NCBI RefSeq assembly: GCF_004514475.2
Contig: NZ_MYFO02000002.1
Span: 434,001-498,000, forward strand
Length of the DNA stretch: 64,000 nt
Direction: 5' to 3'
Origin: Paenibacillus athensensis
Lineage (GTDB): Bacteria > Bacillota > Bacilli > Paenibacillales > NBRC-103111
Shown here: positions 33,080 through 40,299 of the stretch, one piece after another
How positions within the stretch are numbered: the stretch's first letter is position 1
Layout of the letters: each line of letters opens with the position of its first letter
The notes under the pieces: generated by a model
What the model saw: the letters and a program-made list of their open reading frames with translations, nothing else
What the model was told of the DNA's origin: nothing
The model's database searches: none
Program-made: the position numbers and the translations under genes

Positions 33080-34984
33080 GTGCATGTGACAGGGGAGGAT
33101 TGGCTGATCGGCGAAGCGTTGCGCTCGCCGGTCAGCGGACGCGTGCTGCAGCGCGTGCTGCGACAGCTGATCGAGTCGTTGATCTACGAAGGCGTTATTG
33201 CCGTCGAAGCGGCGACAACGGGAGAAGCAGCAGCGGCGTCTGCGACAACGGCGGCTTGCGGGCAAGCGCAGTTGTTTACGCTGCGCGGGCACGACGAGCG
33301 GGGAGCGGCGGTCGCGTACAGTTGCCGGGGCAGCCGGCGACTGACGTTCGGCCGCATCCGGCTCGACGACGCGCCCGTGTTGCGCACGGGCGGCGGGCGG
33401 ACGGAGCCGGCAAACGATCTCGCGCAGTTTGTCCGCGAGGTGCTGGGCGATCTCGACGCCGATCCGGGCAAGCTGCGCGCGTTTACCGAGGAGCTGGAGC
33501 AGACGCTGCTCAAGGACACGTTGGTCCAGTTCGAGCGGGAGCTGGCCGGCGGCGAGCTGCGCGGCCGCCCGTATGACGAACTGGAAAGCGCACTGATGGA
33601 CGGGCATCCCTATCACCCGTGCTATAAATCGCGGATCGGCTTTGATTTTGCCGATCATCTGGCTTACGGGCCGGAATTCGCTCCGGCCGTGCGTCTGGTC
33701 TGGCTGGCTGTGCATCGCAGCCGGACGTTGGTCACCGTAGACCCCGATTACGGGGGCTACGACGAGGTGCTGGCGGCGGAGCTCGGCGAGCCGCAGCTGG
33801 CCCGCTTTCGCGCCGCCGTGCGCGAAGCGGGAGCCGAGCCGGATGATTACGTATTCGTCCCGGCGCATCCGTGGCAATGGCGCAAAGCGATTGCCACGTC
33901 CTTTGTCCAGGATCAGCGTACCAAGCAGGTGCTGCTGGTCGGGCAGGGGCGCGACGATTATCGGCCGCTGCAGTCGATCCGCACGCTGGCCAACCGCTCG
34001 CAAGCGCGCAAGGCTAACGTCAAGCTGCCGCTGCAGCTGCTCAATACGTCGAGCCCGCGTCATTTGCTGCCGCATTTCGTTGTGACGGCGCCGCCGATTA
34101 CCCGTTGGCTCAAGCAATTGGCGGCCAACGACCCGTATTTGAAAAAAGAAGCGCGGCTGATTTTGCTCGGCGAATACGCGGGCGTTTCCTATGCCGCTCC
34201 GGACAGCGTCGGCAAGCCGATCAGCTGCGGCGCGGCCAGCGCGGCCGCTGAAGGGGCGCTTGGCTGCATCTGGCGCGAAAGCATCCACGGCTATCTGGAG
34301 GATGGCGAAGCGGCCGTGCCGTTTAACGCGCTGTGCGCTCGCGAGCTGGACGGATCGCTGTTCATCGAGCCTTGGCTTGTTGCGATCGGCGTGGAAACGT
34401 GGTTGAAACGGCTGTTTAAAACGTGCGTCCTGCCGATCGTGCATTTACTTGCTGCGCACGGCGTGGCGCTGGAGGCGCACGCGCAAAACATGGTGCTCGT
34501 CCATCGCAGCGGCATGCCGTTTCGCGTCGCGTTGAAGGATTTTCACGAGGACGTGTTGTTTTATCGGCCGTATTTGGCTGAGCCCGAGCTATGCCCGGAT
34601 TTTGCTGCCTTGCATCCGATTTACCGGAATGCGGCGCCAAATGCATTTTTCGAAACGGATAGCCCTGAGCCTGTGCGCGGGCTGACGCTCGGCGCGTTGT
34701 TCTTCATTAATCTGGGCGAGCTGGCGCTGGCGTTGGCCGACCGGATGAGCTACCCGGAGGAGCAGTTCTGGCAGCTGGCTGCCGAAATGCTGGAGCGCCA
34801 CCAGAGCCGCTTCCCGGAGCTGGCCGAGCGGTTTGCGCTGTTTGACCTGTTTGTAGCGACGACGCGCGTAGAGCAATTGACCAAACGGCGTTTGTACGCG
34901 AAAACGGAGTCGCTGCTGCATGACGTTCCGAATCCGCTGCATGCGGCTCGCGCCCGGCTGTTAGGCGCGGCTGCCGGGCGATAG
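33080..34984 (+). CDS. IucA/IucC-family NIS siderophore synthetase (RhbF/AsbB-like)
   Basis: A second NIS ligase of 634 residues, probably adding the second amine to the citryl intermediate. Motifs are LMDGHPYHPCYKSRIGF, FVPAHPWQWRK, SIRTLANRSQARKANVKLPL, ALEAHAQNMVLVHR and LKDFHEDVLFYRPYL, which fit the type-C (IucC/AsbB/RhbF) group. A short Ala/Thr-rich insertion lies at about residues 40-57. The start is GTG at 33080, with AAGGAGG 8 bp upstream and 13 bp after the previous stop. Which arm it adds (hydroxamate or catechol) cannot be read from the sequence. Confidence 0.9.
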   Translation: MHVTGEDWLIGEALRSPVSGRVLQRVLRQLIESLIYEGVIAVEAATTGEAAAASATTAACGQAQLFTLRGHDERGAAVAYSCRGSRRLTFGRIRLDDAPVLRTGGGRTEPANDLAQFVREVLGDLDADPGKLRAFTEELEQTLLKDTLVQFERELAGGELRGRPYDELESALMDGHPYHPCYKSRIGFDFADHLAYGPEFAPAVRLVWLAVHRSRTLVTVDPDYGGYDEVLAAELGEPQLARFRAAVREAGAEPDDYVFVPAHPWQWRKAIATSFVQDQRTKQVLLVGQGRDDYRPLQSIRTLANRSQARKANVKLPLQLLNTSSPRHLLPHFVVTAPPITRWLKQLAANDPYLKKEARLILLGEYAGVSYAAPDSVGKPISCGAASAAAEGALGCIWRESIHGYLEDGEAAVPFNALCARELDGSLFIEPWLVAIGVETWLKRLFKTCVLPIVHLLAAHGVALEAHAQNMVLVHRSGMPFRVALKDFHEDVLFYRPYLAEPELCPDFAALHPIYRNAAPNAFFETDSPEPVRGLTLGALFFINLGELALALADRMSYPEEQFWQLAAEMLERHQSRFPELAERFALFDLFVATTRVEQLTKRRLYAKTESLLHDVPNPLHAARARLLGAAAGR

Positions 34985-35047
34985 CGTTACGGCGGCAATT
35001 TGGAAACAAGCTCGATTGACGAGCTGATTTTTTGCGGAGGTGAAACC

Positions 35048-36313
35048 ATGATTACCGTGAATAAAGAGCGTCTGGACAAGCTGACGTTCGAGGGGCGGCG
35101 GCGTTGGCTGGAGCAGCAGGAGCCTTACGCAAGCGCCCGCGGCGAGCGTTATGCGCTATGCCTGCGCGAGCCGCTGGACGTGGTGACGCTGCTCGGTTTT
35201 TTGCGCGGGCGCGACTGCTCCGCCCTGCTGCTGCATGGCGACAATCCGCTGGAGACGGCGCGCAAGCTGGCGTTGGACGCCGGCTGCAGTCGGCTTGTGT
35301 ACGGCGGCTTCGAGCATAATGAGCCGTTGGCGGGCGAGGAGATGCCGGTTGAGCCGGTGCGCGAGGAGGAAGCGTGCATCTACCAATTCAGCTCGGGCAC
35401 GACTGGCGCGGCTAAGCTGGTGCGGCGCAGCTGGCGCGATATCGATGCGGAAATCGCCGCTTATAATGAAGCGCTTGGCGACGACGGGAGCTGCTCGCCG
35501 ATTGTGCTCGCTTCCGTGACGCATTCGTTCGGTTTGATCTGCGGCGTGCTGGCTGCGCTGGCCAGAGGCGTGGAGCCGACCGTCGTCACGCACAAAAATC
35601 CCAAGTTTGCGCTCGGCATCATCCGTGATACGCCCGAGCATCTCGTCTACGGCGTGCCGCTGATGCTGCATGTTGTCTCCGGCTTCAGCAGTGAGCTGGT
35701 ACGCTTTCATCGTCTGCTCAGCTCAGGGGCGGTCATGCCCGGCTCGCTGTTCGAGCGGCTGTCCGCGAAAAGCGGCAAGGTGATGCAGCAGTATGGCTGC
35801 TCGGAGACCGGCTGTATCAGCTTGAGCCGTTGCTTGGGCTCGCAGGTCGATCTGGGCCGACCGTTGTCTCATCTGACGGTACGGGCCGGAGAAGCAGCCG
35901 AGCGGCCGGAAGAAATCGTCGTCACGCTTCCGGACGGACGCGAGGTGCGGACGGGCGATCTCGGTTTTGCTGCTGTCAATAGCGGTCATTTGCAGTTCAT
36001 CAGCCGTCTGGACGATGTGATTAACGCCGCCGGATTGAAGGTGTACCCGCTGGAGGTAGAGGAGGAGCTGCTTGCGCTGGCCGGGGTGCGCGAAGCCGTA
36101 GTGTATCGCGGACGCCATCCGGTTATGGGCGAAATCGTCAAGGCGCAAATCGTTGCCGAAGGCGCGCTGGAGGCCGCTAAGGTGCGCGAGTGGTGCGCGG
36201 CCCGGCTCCCGGCCTATAAGGTTCCCGCCGACATTCGCTTCGTGCCGACCATCCGCAAAACAGCGAACGGGAAAATCAGCCGCCTGCTGCTGGAAACGGA
36301 GGAGGGTGTCTGA
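35048..36313 (+). CDS. 3,4-dihydroxybenzoate-activating ligase (AsbC-like)
   Basis: A 421-residue adenylate-forming enzyme, short like Bacillus anthracis AsbC (about 410). By family it activates 3,4-dihydroxybenzoate with ATP and loads it on the AsbD carrier. The P-loop-like motif is YQFSSGTTGAAKLVRRSW. Others are QQYGCSETGCISLS, RTGDLGF, RLDDVINAAGLKVYP and the C-terminal catalytic lysine in TANGKISRLLL. The ATG at 35048 follows GGAGGTGA. It is 63 bp after the synthetase and overlaps the next gene by one base, so the catechol module is part of the same operon. Confidence 0.88.
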   Translation: MITVNKERLDKLTFEGRRRWLEQQEPYASARGERYALCLREPLDVVTLLGFLRGRDCSALLLHGDNPLETARKLALDAGCSRLVYGGFEHNEPLAGEEMPVEPVREEEACIYQFSSGTTGAAKLVRRSWRDIDAEIAAYNEALGDDGSCSPIVLASVTHSFGLICGVLAALARGVEPTVVTHKNPKFALGIIRDTPEHLVYGVPLMLHVVSGFSSELVRFHRLLSSGAVMPGSLFERLSAKSGKVMQQYGCSETGCISLSRCLGSQVDLGRPLSHLTVRAGEAAERPEEIVVTLPDGREVRTGDLGFAAVNSGHLQFISRLDDVINAAGLKVYPLEVEEELLALAGVREAVVYRGRHPVMGEIVKAQIVAEGALEAAKVREWCAARLPAYKVPADIRFVPTIRKTANGKISRLLLETEEGV

Positions 36314-37722
36314 TGAGACGCGAGATGTGGACCGGGCAGCTCTTGACCGTGCTGCAGGAAAAGCTGAAGCTGGCGCATATTGTCCGGCTGGAGGAATCGA
36401 TGCGGCTGAATCAGGACCTGTATCTGGATTCCGTGATGGTCATGCAGCTGCTCGTATTCATAGAAGAAATGTGGCGCTTGCGCGTGCCGGAGGAGGAGCT
36501 CGACCCCAAGTCGCTGGAAACCGTCGGCAGTCTGCTTGATTTCATGGAGCAGTTGGAACCGCTGGAAGCATCTGCAGATGGGACAGGAGCACCGACGCAG
36601 CCCGCTGAGTCTGTGGAGTCAGCAGTTCCTGCGTCGACGGCAACATTAGCAACGTCGGCAACACCCGCAGCACCTGCCGCACTGGCAAATCCTGCCCCGG
36701 CTTCCGGCGAAACGCCGCTGCCCTTCGGCTGGAAGGAGCCGAAAATCAAAGTGCACTGCATCGTCAGCTGCTTGTGCGAAATCGTCAAGCGGTATAGCGA
36801 TGTCGACTACCGTCCGTTTTATTTTGGCGTATGGGACATGCCGTTTAGTATCAGCGAGGAGGGCGTGATCCGCTACTATACGGACTCGGCGACGTATGAC
36901 GGGTATTTGCGAGATTTTGAGACGTTGTTCGGGTTGAAGGCGCACACATGGTACGATCCTCTTGTGGATAAAAAAGGAAATGTGCAGACGCTGCTGGAGC
37001 TGCTGGACAACCGTCCCGAGTACCGCCATATCGTCGTGCAAATCGACCTGTCGCTGATGCCGGAGCGCGAAAACAAGTTTCATCAAAAGCCGTTCCCGCA
37101 TTATGTCATACTTTACCCGACTGAGCGGGCCGATGCCTGGTTCATGTTCGATCCCGATTTTCGCTGGGAAGGGGTCGTGTCACGCGAGCAGGTGCTGGAA
37201 GCGATTTACGGCAACGCGTTTGGCGGGGGCTTCTATCTCGATGCGCTCCATGTCAAGGCTCCGTCGTGCGCTGAGGTGGAGCGGTTTTACCGCGCCAGCT
37301 TCGACACGGACGCCAATCCGCTCACGGCCTGCCTGCAGCGGCTAGTAACGCGCGTTGCCCAAGCCGAGATGGGCTGGACGCCTGTCCGGCTCAGCGAAGC
37401 GCTCAAGCAGCTGAATGTGCTGGCGATACGCAAATACAGCTATGACTACGCGCTGATGTTTTTCAGCGATGCGCTTGGCTACGAGCGGGAGCTGTATGAA
37501 CAGTGGGCGCAGCAGATCCGCGACCTTGTGCAGTGCTATACGACAACGCAATATACGGCGCTGAAAATGGCCGCGGCCTCTTCCTTTGACGAACAGCTGC
37601 TCGGCCAAATGGCCGATACGCTGGCCAAAGCCGACGCTATCGAGTTGGCGCTCAAAAAAGAGCTGAATCGCCAGCTGGAGCTGTGGCTGATCTTGCAACA
37701 GGCAGGGGTGAGCATGCGGTGA
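36313..37722 (+). CDS. Fused aryl carrier protein and acyl-transferase (AsbD-AsbE-like)
   Basis: A 469-residue fusion. Residues 1-85 are an aryl carrier protein like AsbD; Ser40 in DLYLDSVMVMQLL is the phosphopantetheine site. Residues about 86-137 form an Ala/Pro/Thr linker. Residues 138-469 match AsbE (KVHCIVSCLCEIVKRY, DYRPFYFGVWDMPF, VVQIDLSLMPEREN, KPFPHYVILYPT); Cys149 is a candidate nucleophile. In petrobactin synthesis AsbE moves dihydroxybenzoate from AsbD to spermidine. Here the operon makes 1,3-diaminopropane, which may be the acceptor. In B. anthracis asbD and asbE are separate genes, so the fusion is notable. It needs a phosphopantetheinyl transferase from elsewhere. Confidence 0.85.
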   Translation: MRREMWTGQLLTVLQEKLKLAHIVRLEESMRLNQDLYLDSVMVMQLLVFIEEMWRLRVPEEELDPKSLETVGSLLDFMEQLEPLEASADGTGAPTQPAESVESAVPASTATLATSATPAAPAALANPAPASGETPLPFGWKEPKIKVHCIVSCLCEIVKRYSDVDYRPFYFGVWDMPFSISEEGVIRYYTDSATYDGYLRDFETLFGLKAHTWYDPLVDKKGNVQTLLELLDNRPEYRHIVVQIDLSLMPERENKFHQKPFPHYVILYPTERADAWFMFDPDFRWEGVVSREQVLEAIYGNAFGGGFYLDALHVKAPSCAEVERFYRASFDTDANPLTACLQRLVTRVAQAEMGWTPVRLSEALKQLNVLAIRKYSYDYALMFFSDALGYERELYEQWAQQIRDLVQCYTTTQYTALKMAAASSFDEQLLGQMADTLAKADAIELALKKELNRQLELWLILQQAGVSMR

Positions 37723-38597
37723 ATGTTTCCTTGTGTACGGTTTCCTTCCGTCACCAGCTCGTTTCCTTTGCCGAGCTGATCGGCTTTGCCCAGCGGCACG
37801 GATTTGACGGCATCGAGCTGTGGGGAGCCCACGCCCGTCAGCTTCAAGACGGGAATCGTGAGCAAAACGGCGAACAGCTGGACATACTCCGGCAAAGCGG
37901 CCTCGTCATTTCAATGCTCAGCGACTATATCGACATTGGCGTCCGGCCGCTGGAGACGGTGCTGGAGAAGACGGATCGTCTGCTCGACTGCGCCCGGACG
38001 CTGGACGTCGCCAAGCTGCGAATTTTCGCTGGAGGCCGGCCAAGCGTTTCGGTGTCCGCTGATGAACGAGCACTTTACATCCGCGGGTTGCGCGCCGTAT
38101 GCGAGCGGGCCGAAGCCGCAGGCGCGCATATATTAGTAGAAACACATCCGAATACGCTCGCCGACGGGCTCGCTTCCACCCTGCGTCTGCTGGAGGAGGT
38201 CGATCACGAGGCGCTGGCCATCAATCTGGATTTCTTGCATGTGTGGGAGGCAGGAGACGATCCGGTCGCTGCTTATCACGAGCTTGAACACAAGGTCCGG
38301 CATTTTCATCTGAAAAATATCGCTACAGCGGCCCAATTGGACGTGTTCCAGCCGCACAATGTTTTTTCCGCTTCGGGCAGCCGCGAAGGGATGGTCCGGC
38401 TCGCTGACGGAGCGCTCGATTATCGCGCCGTGCTGGCTGCAGCCGGAAGCAGCCGCCATTTCGCTTCGCTGGAATGGTTCGGAGCCGATCCGTTCCGCGT
38501 GCTGGCCGATGAAATCGGCTGGCTGCGCAAGACGCTTTCGGCGACGGCGGCAGCAGCGGGGGCAGGGCCGCTTCCGGCTCCGGCAGGTACGCTGTAG
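37719..38597 (+). CDS. asbF: 3-dehydroshikimate dehydratase (AsbF-like)
   Basis: A sugar-phosphate-isomerase-like TIM barrel of 292 residues. It converts 3-dehydroshikimate to 3,4-dihydroxybenzoate (protocatechuate), the catechol of petrobactin. The match to AsbF is strong along its length: SLCTVSFRHQLVSF, GFDGIELWGAHARQL, ETHPNTLADGL, INLDFLHVWEAGDDP, HFHLKNIATA and FASLEWFG. These hold the expected divalent-metal ligands (Glu, Asp, His, Glu). The GTG at 37719 overlaps the previous stop by four bases. Last gene of the operon. Confidence 0.92.
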   Translation: MNVSLCTVSFRHQLVSFAELIGFAQRHGFDGIELWGAHARQLQDGNREQNGEQLDILRQSGLVISMLSDYIDIGVRPLETVLEKTDRLLDCARTLDVAKLRIFAGGRPSVSVSADERALYIRGLRAVCERAEAAGAHILVETHPNTLADGLASTLRLLEEVDHEALAINLDFLHVWEAGDDPVAAYHELEHKVRHFHLKNIATAAQLDVFQPHNVFSASGSREGMVRLADGALDYRAVLAAAGSSRHFASLEWFGADPFRVLADEIGWLRKTLSATAAAAGAGPLPAPAGTL

Positions 38598-38962
38598 CGA
38601 ATGGTTTGGACGTTCGGCCGGGGTTGCAGGCCGGGCGACGACGGTCGCGTTACTGGCGTCCACCTGCGCTCGGCAACCTCGGCTCGCTGACGGGCGTCCA
38701 GATGCGCAACGGAAGCAGCTGCGCTCACAGGGGCGCTGCAGCCCTGTCACGGGCGCTGGTCTCGGACCCGCACACGCCAAGTCCGAGCTGCGCGGATGCG
38801 CAAGCGATTGAATTTGCAAATGCCGCTTGCTCGGCGGCTTCTCTACGCCTATCAACGCCGTTTTGTCAGCGGCTTGCTTTTCGCGAACCGGACGTAACGG
38901 TCTGTTTGTGAATCGCAGGCCGCCGACGCCGGCGTTTTTTTATTTTTCACGGGTAAAGAAAG
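38598..38962. other. Gene-free stretch after the siderophore operon
   Basis: No supported gene. It contains degenerate GC-rich repeats of CTGACGGGCGTC type. A small GC-rich hairpin before a T-run at 38918-38947 may be the operon terminator. Confidence 0.4.
38918..38947 (+). terminator. Possible terminator of the siderophore operon
   Basis: GCCG/CGGC-rich bases followed by seven Ts and a further T-rich stretch. The stem is short and the call is tentative. Confidence 0.4.
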
Positions 38963-39012
38963 TTGACAGGAGGAATCGGGTATCATACGATGTGGATAAC
39001 ACCAAAAGGTGT
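38963..39012 (+). promoter_or_regulatory. Promoter and ACACC-GGTGT operator of the second ArsR gene
   Basis: TTGACA (38963-38968), 17 bp, TACGAT (38986-38991) is a strong promoter. An inverted repeat ACACC-AAAA-GGTGT (38999-39012) sits at the transcription start, as expected for an autorepressor. A DnaA-box sequence (TGTGGATAA, 38991-38999) lies between the two. Confidence 0.75.
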
Positions 39013-39044
39013 CGTATTCAGTCGATATCAAGGAGATGGCGACA

Positions 39045-39374
39045 TTGAACGCGAAAGAACCGGTTCGAGATGTGTACGCGGCCGTGGCTGACCCGACTCG
39101 GCGCAAGCTGCTCCGGCTGTTGGCCGATGCCGAGGAGCTGCCGCTGTATGAGCTGCTGATGCCTTTTGATATGGGGCGCACGGCGGTGTCGAAGCATTTG
39201 GCGATTTTGAAGGAAGCCGGTCTGGTGAATGACCGCAAGGTCGGACGCGAGACGCGCTACCAGCTGAATGCCGCTCCGCTTCAGGAAATTCAGGATTGGG
39301 TGGCGTTTTACGAGAAGTTTTGGAAGCAAAAATTTATTCTGCTACAACAGCTGCTGCAGGAGGAAGAAGAATGA
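39045..39374 (+). CDS. ArsR-family repressor, second ArsR/SRPBCC pair
   Basis: A 109-residue winged-helix repressor without metal-site cysteines. It shows AAVADPTRRKLLRLLADAEELPLYEL and the recognition helix GRTAVSKHLAILKEAGLV. The TTG at 39045 is preferred because AAGGAG lies 9 bp upstream; the in-frame ATG at 39036 touches that site. Coupled by ATGA overlap to the next SRPBCC gene. Likely represses the pair through the operator at 38999-39012. Confidence 0.85.
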   Translation: MNAKEPVRDVYAAVADPTRRKLLRLLADAEELPLYELLMPFDMGRTAVSKHLAILKEAGLVNDRKVGRETRYQLNAAPLQEIQDWVAFYEKFWKQKFILLQQLLQEEEE

Positions 39375-39769
39375 GTCAAGCGGTTTCTCTCGATTTTGAA
39401 TTTGCAAGCCCGGTCGAACGCGTTTGGCGGGCGCTGACCGATTCCGATATGTTGGCGAAATGGGTGATGAGCAACGACTTCAAGCCGGTGGTTGGACATA
39501 AATTCCAGTTCCGTACGGAGCCGACCGGATGGTGGAACGGAATTATCGATTGTGAAGTGCTTGTGGTCGATGAGCCGCATACACTCAGCTATACATGGGT
39601 CAGCGGCAATGAAAATACGACGGTGACATGGACGCTCAAGAACGAAGGCGCGGTGACACGGCTGTTCATGGAGCAGAGCGGTTTCAGCAGCGCAACTCCG
39701 GCGCGCGCAGGAGCGGAGCACGGCTGGAAGCGGATGGTTGGCGAGCTGACCAAGCTGCTGGAGGCTTAG
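39371..39769 (+). CDS. SRPBCC/AHSA1-family protein
   Basis: A 132-residue START-like protein (LDFEFASPVERVWRALTDSDMLAKWV, VLVVDEPHTLSYTWVS, HGWKRMVGELTKLLE). Same family as the protein at 6571-7053 and also paired with an ArsR regulator. Ligand unknown. Confidence 0.85.
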   Translation: MSQAVSLDFEFASPVERVWRALTDSDMLAKWVMSNDFKPVVGHKFQFRTEPTGWWNGIIDCEVLVVDEPHTLSYTWVSGNENTTVTWTLKNEGAVTRLFMEQSGFSSATPARAGAEHGWKRMVGELTKLLEA

Positions 39770-39878
39770 AATCGACGAACATCTTCATTGAAAAAAGACC
39801 TGCGCGACAAACGGTCGCGATGCGCTGCGAGCCGGCTGATTGGAAAAAGCAACCGGCGCCCGCGGCGCACTACAGGAT

Positions 39879-39927
39879 GAACCCTGTATCCTTGCTGGCT
39901 TGTTGGCAGGATGGCGGGGTTCTTTTT
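39879..39927 (+). terminator. Terminator after the second ArsR/SRPBCC pair
   Basis: GAACCC (39879-39884) with GGGGTTC (39915-39921) and an inner ATCCT/AGGAT stem, followed by five Ts. Confidence 0.75.
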
Positions 39928-39931
39928 ATGC

Positions 39932-39968
39932 TTATCCACAATGATTCTTTGAGTATATCTGTGGATAA
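39932..39968. promoter_or_regulatory. Pair of perfect DnaA boxes in inverted orientation
   Basis: TTATCCACA at 39932-39940 and its reverse complement TGTGGATAA at 39960-39968 are both exact consensus DnaA boxes, with 19 bp between them, in a gene-free region. A third exact box is at 38991-38999. Confidence 0.6.
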
Positions 39969-40108
39969 CCGGAGCAGGCAATCGAAGGCTCTCCGTTCCT
40001 TCGAACAAAGCAGGCCGCGGGCCGGCATTCAAACGGCTTGAGTCTCCCGTTGGCGGGTGTTTTGTCGCGGCCGGCAAGCGAACAAGGGTAATTTTTAACA
40101 AGCAGGCA

Positions 40109-40137
40109 TTGACATTCGCCCAAACGGCTGATACGAT
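40109..40137 (+). promoter_or_regulatory. Promoter of the LLM monooxygenase gene
   Basis: TTGACA (40109-40114), 17 bp, TACGAT (40132-40137). It starts a leader of about 155 bases. Confidence 0.75.
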
Positions 40138-40143
40138 GTAATT

Positions 40144-40255
40144 CATAGTTGGTGTGTCGGAATTGATGTGAAAGATCATTTCCGCTGCGCCGCGATAAAC
40201 CGACCGCGACCGGACGACCGGAGACCGCGCCTTGAGGGCGTAAGGTCTCCTTTTT
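40144..40255 (+). ncRNA. Candidate leader RNA with internal terminator (attenuator)
   Basis: Between the promoter and the monooxygenase start the leader can form a 9-bp hairpin (GGAATTGAT with ATCATTTCC, about 40159-40183). It then forms an intrinsic terminator GGAGACC/GGTCTCC plus five Ts (40220-40255), 45 bp before the ATG. A terminator inside a leader is typical of attenuators and riboswitches. I recognise no SAM, T-box or FMN element, and the leader is short. Confidence 0.45.
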
Positions 40256-40299
40256 GCGTTTGGCGACTATTTTGCAGGAGAAGGAAAGAGGTTGAAAGC

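Noticed and set aside
36963-36971. Exact DnaA-box sequence TGTGGATAA
   Set aside because: It lies in the coding frame of the AsbD-AsbE gene (Val-Asp-Lys codons) and is probably chance, unlike the intergenic cluster 2-3 kb away.
40144-40255. SAM (S-box) riboswitch or T-box before the LLM gene
   Set aside because: The leader is too short, and the conserved S-box core and the T-box GGTGG element are not visible. Only an unclassified attenuator is claimed.
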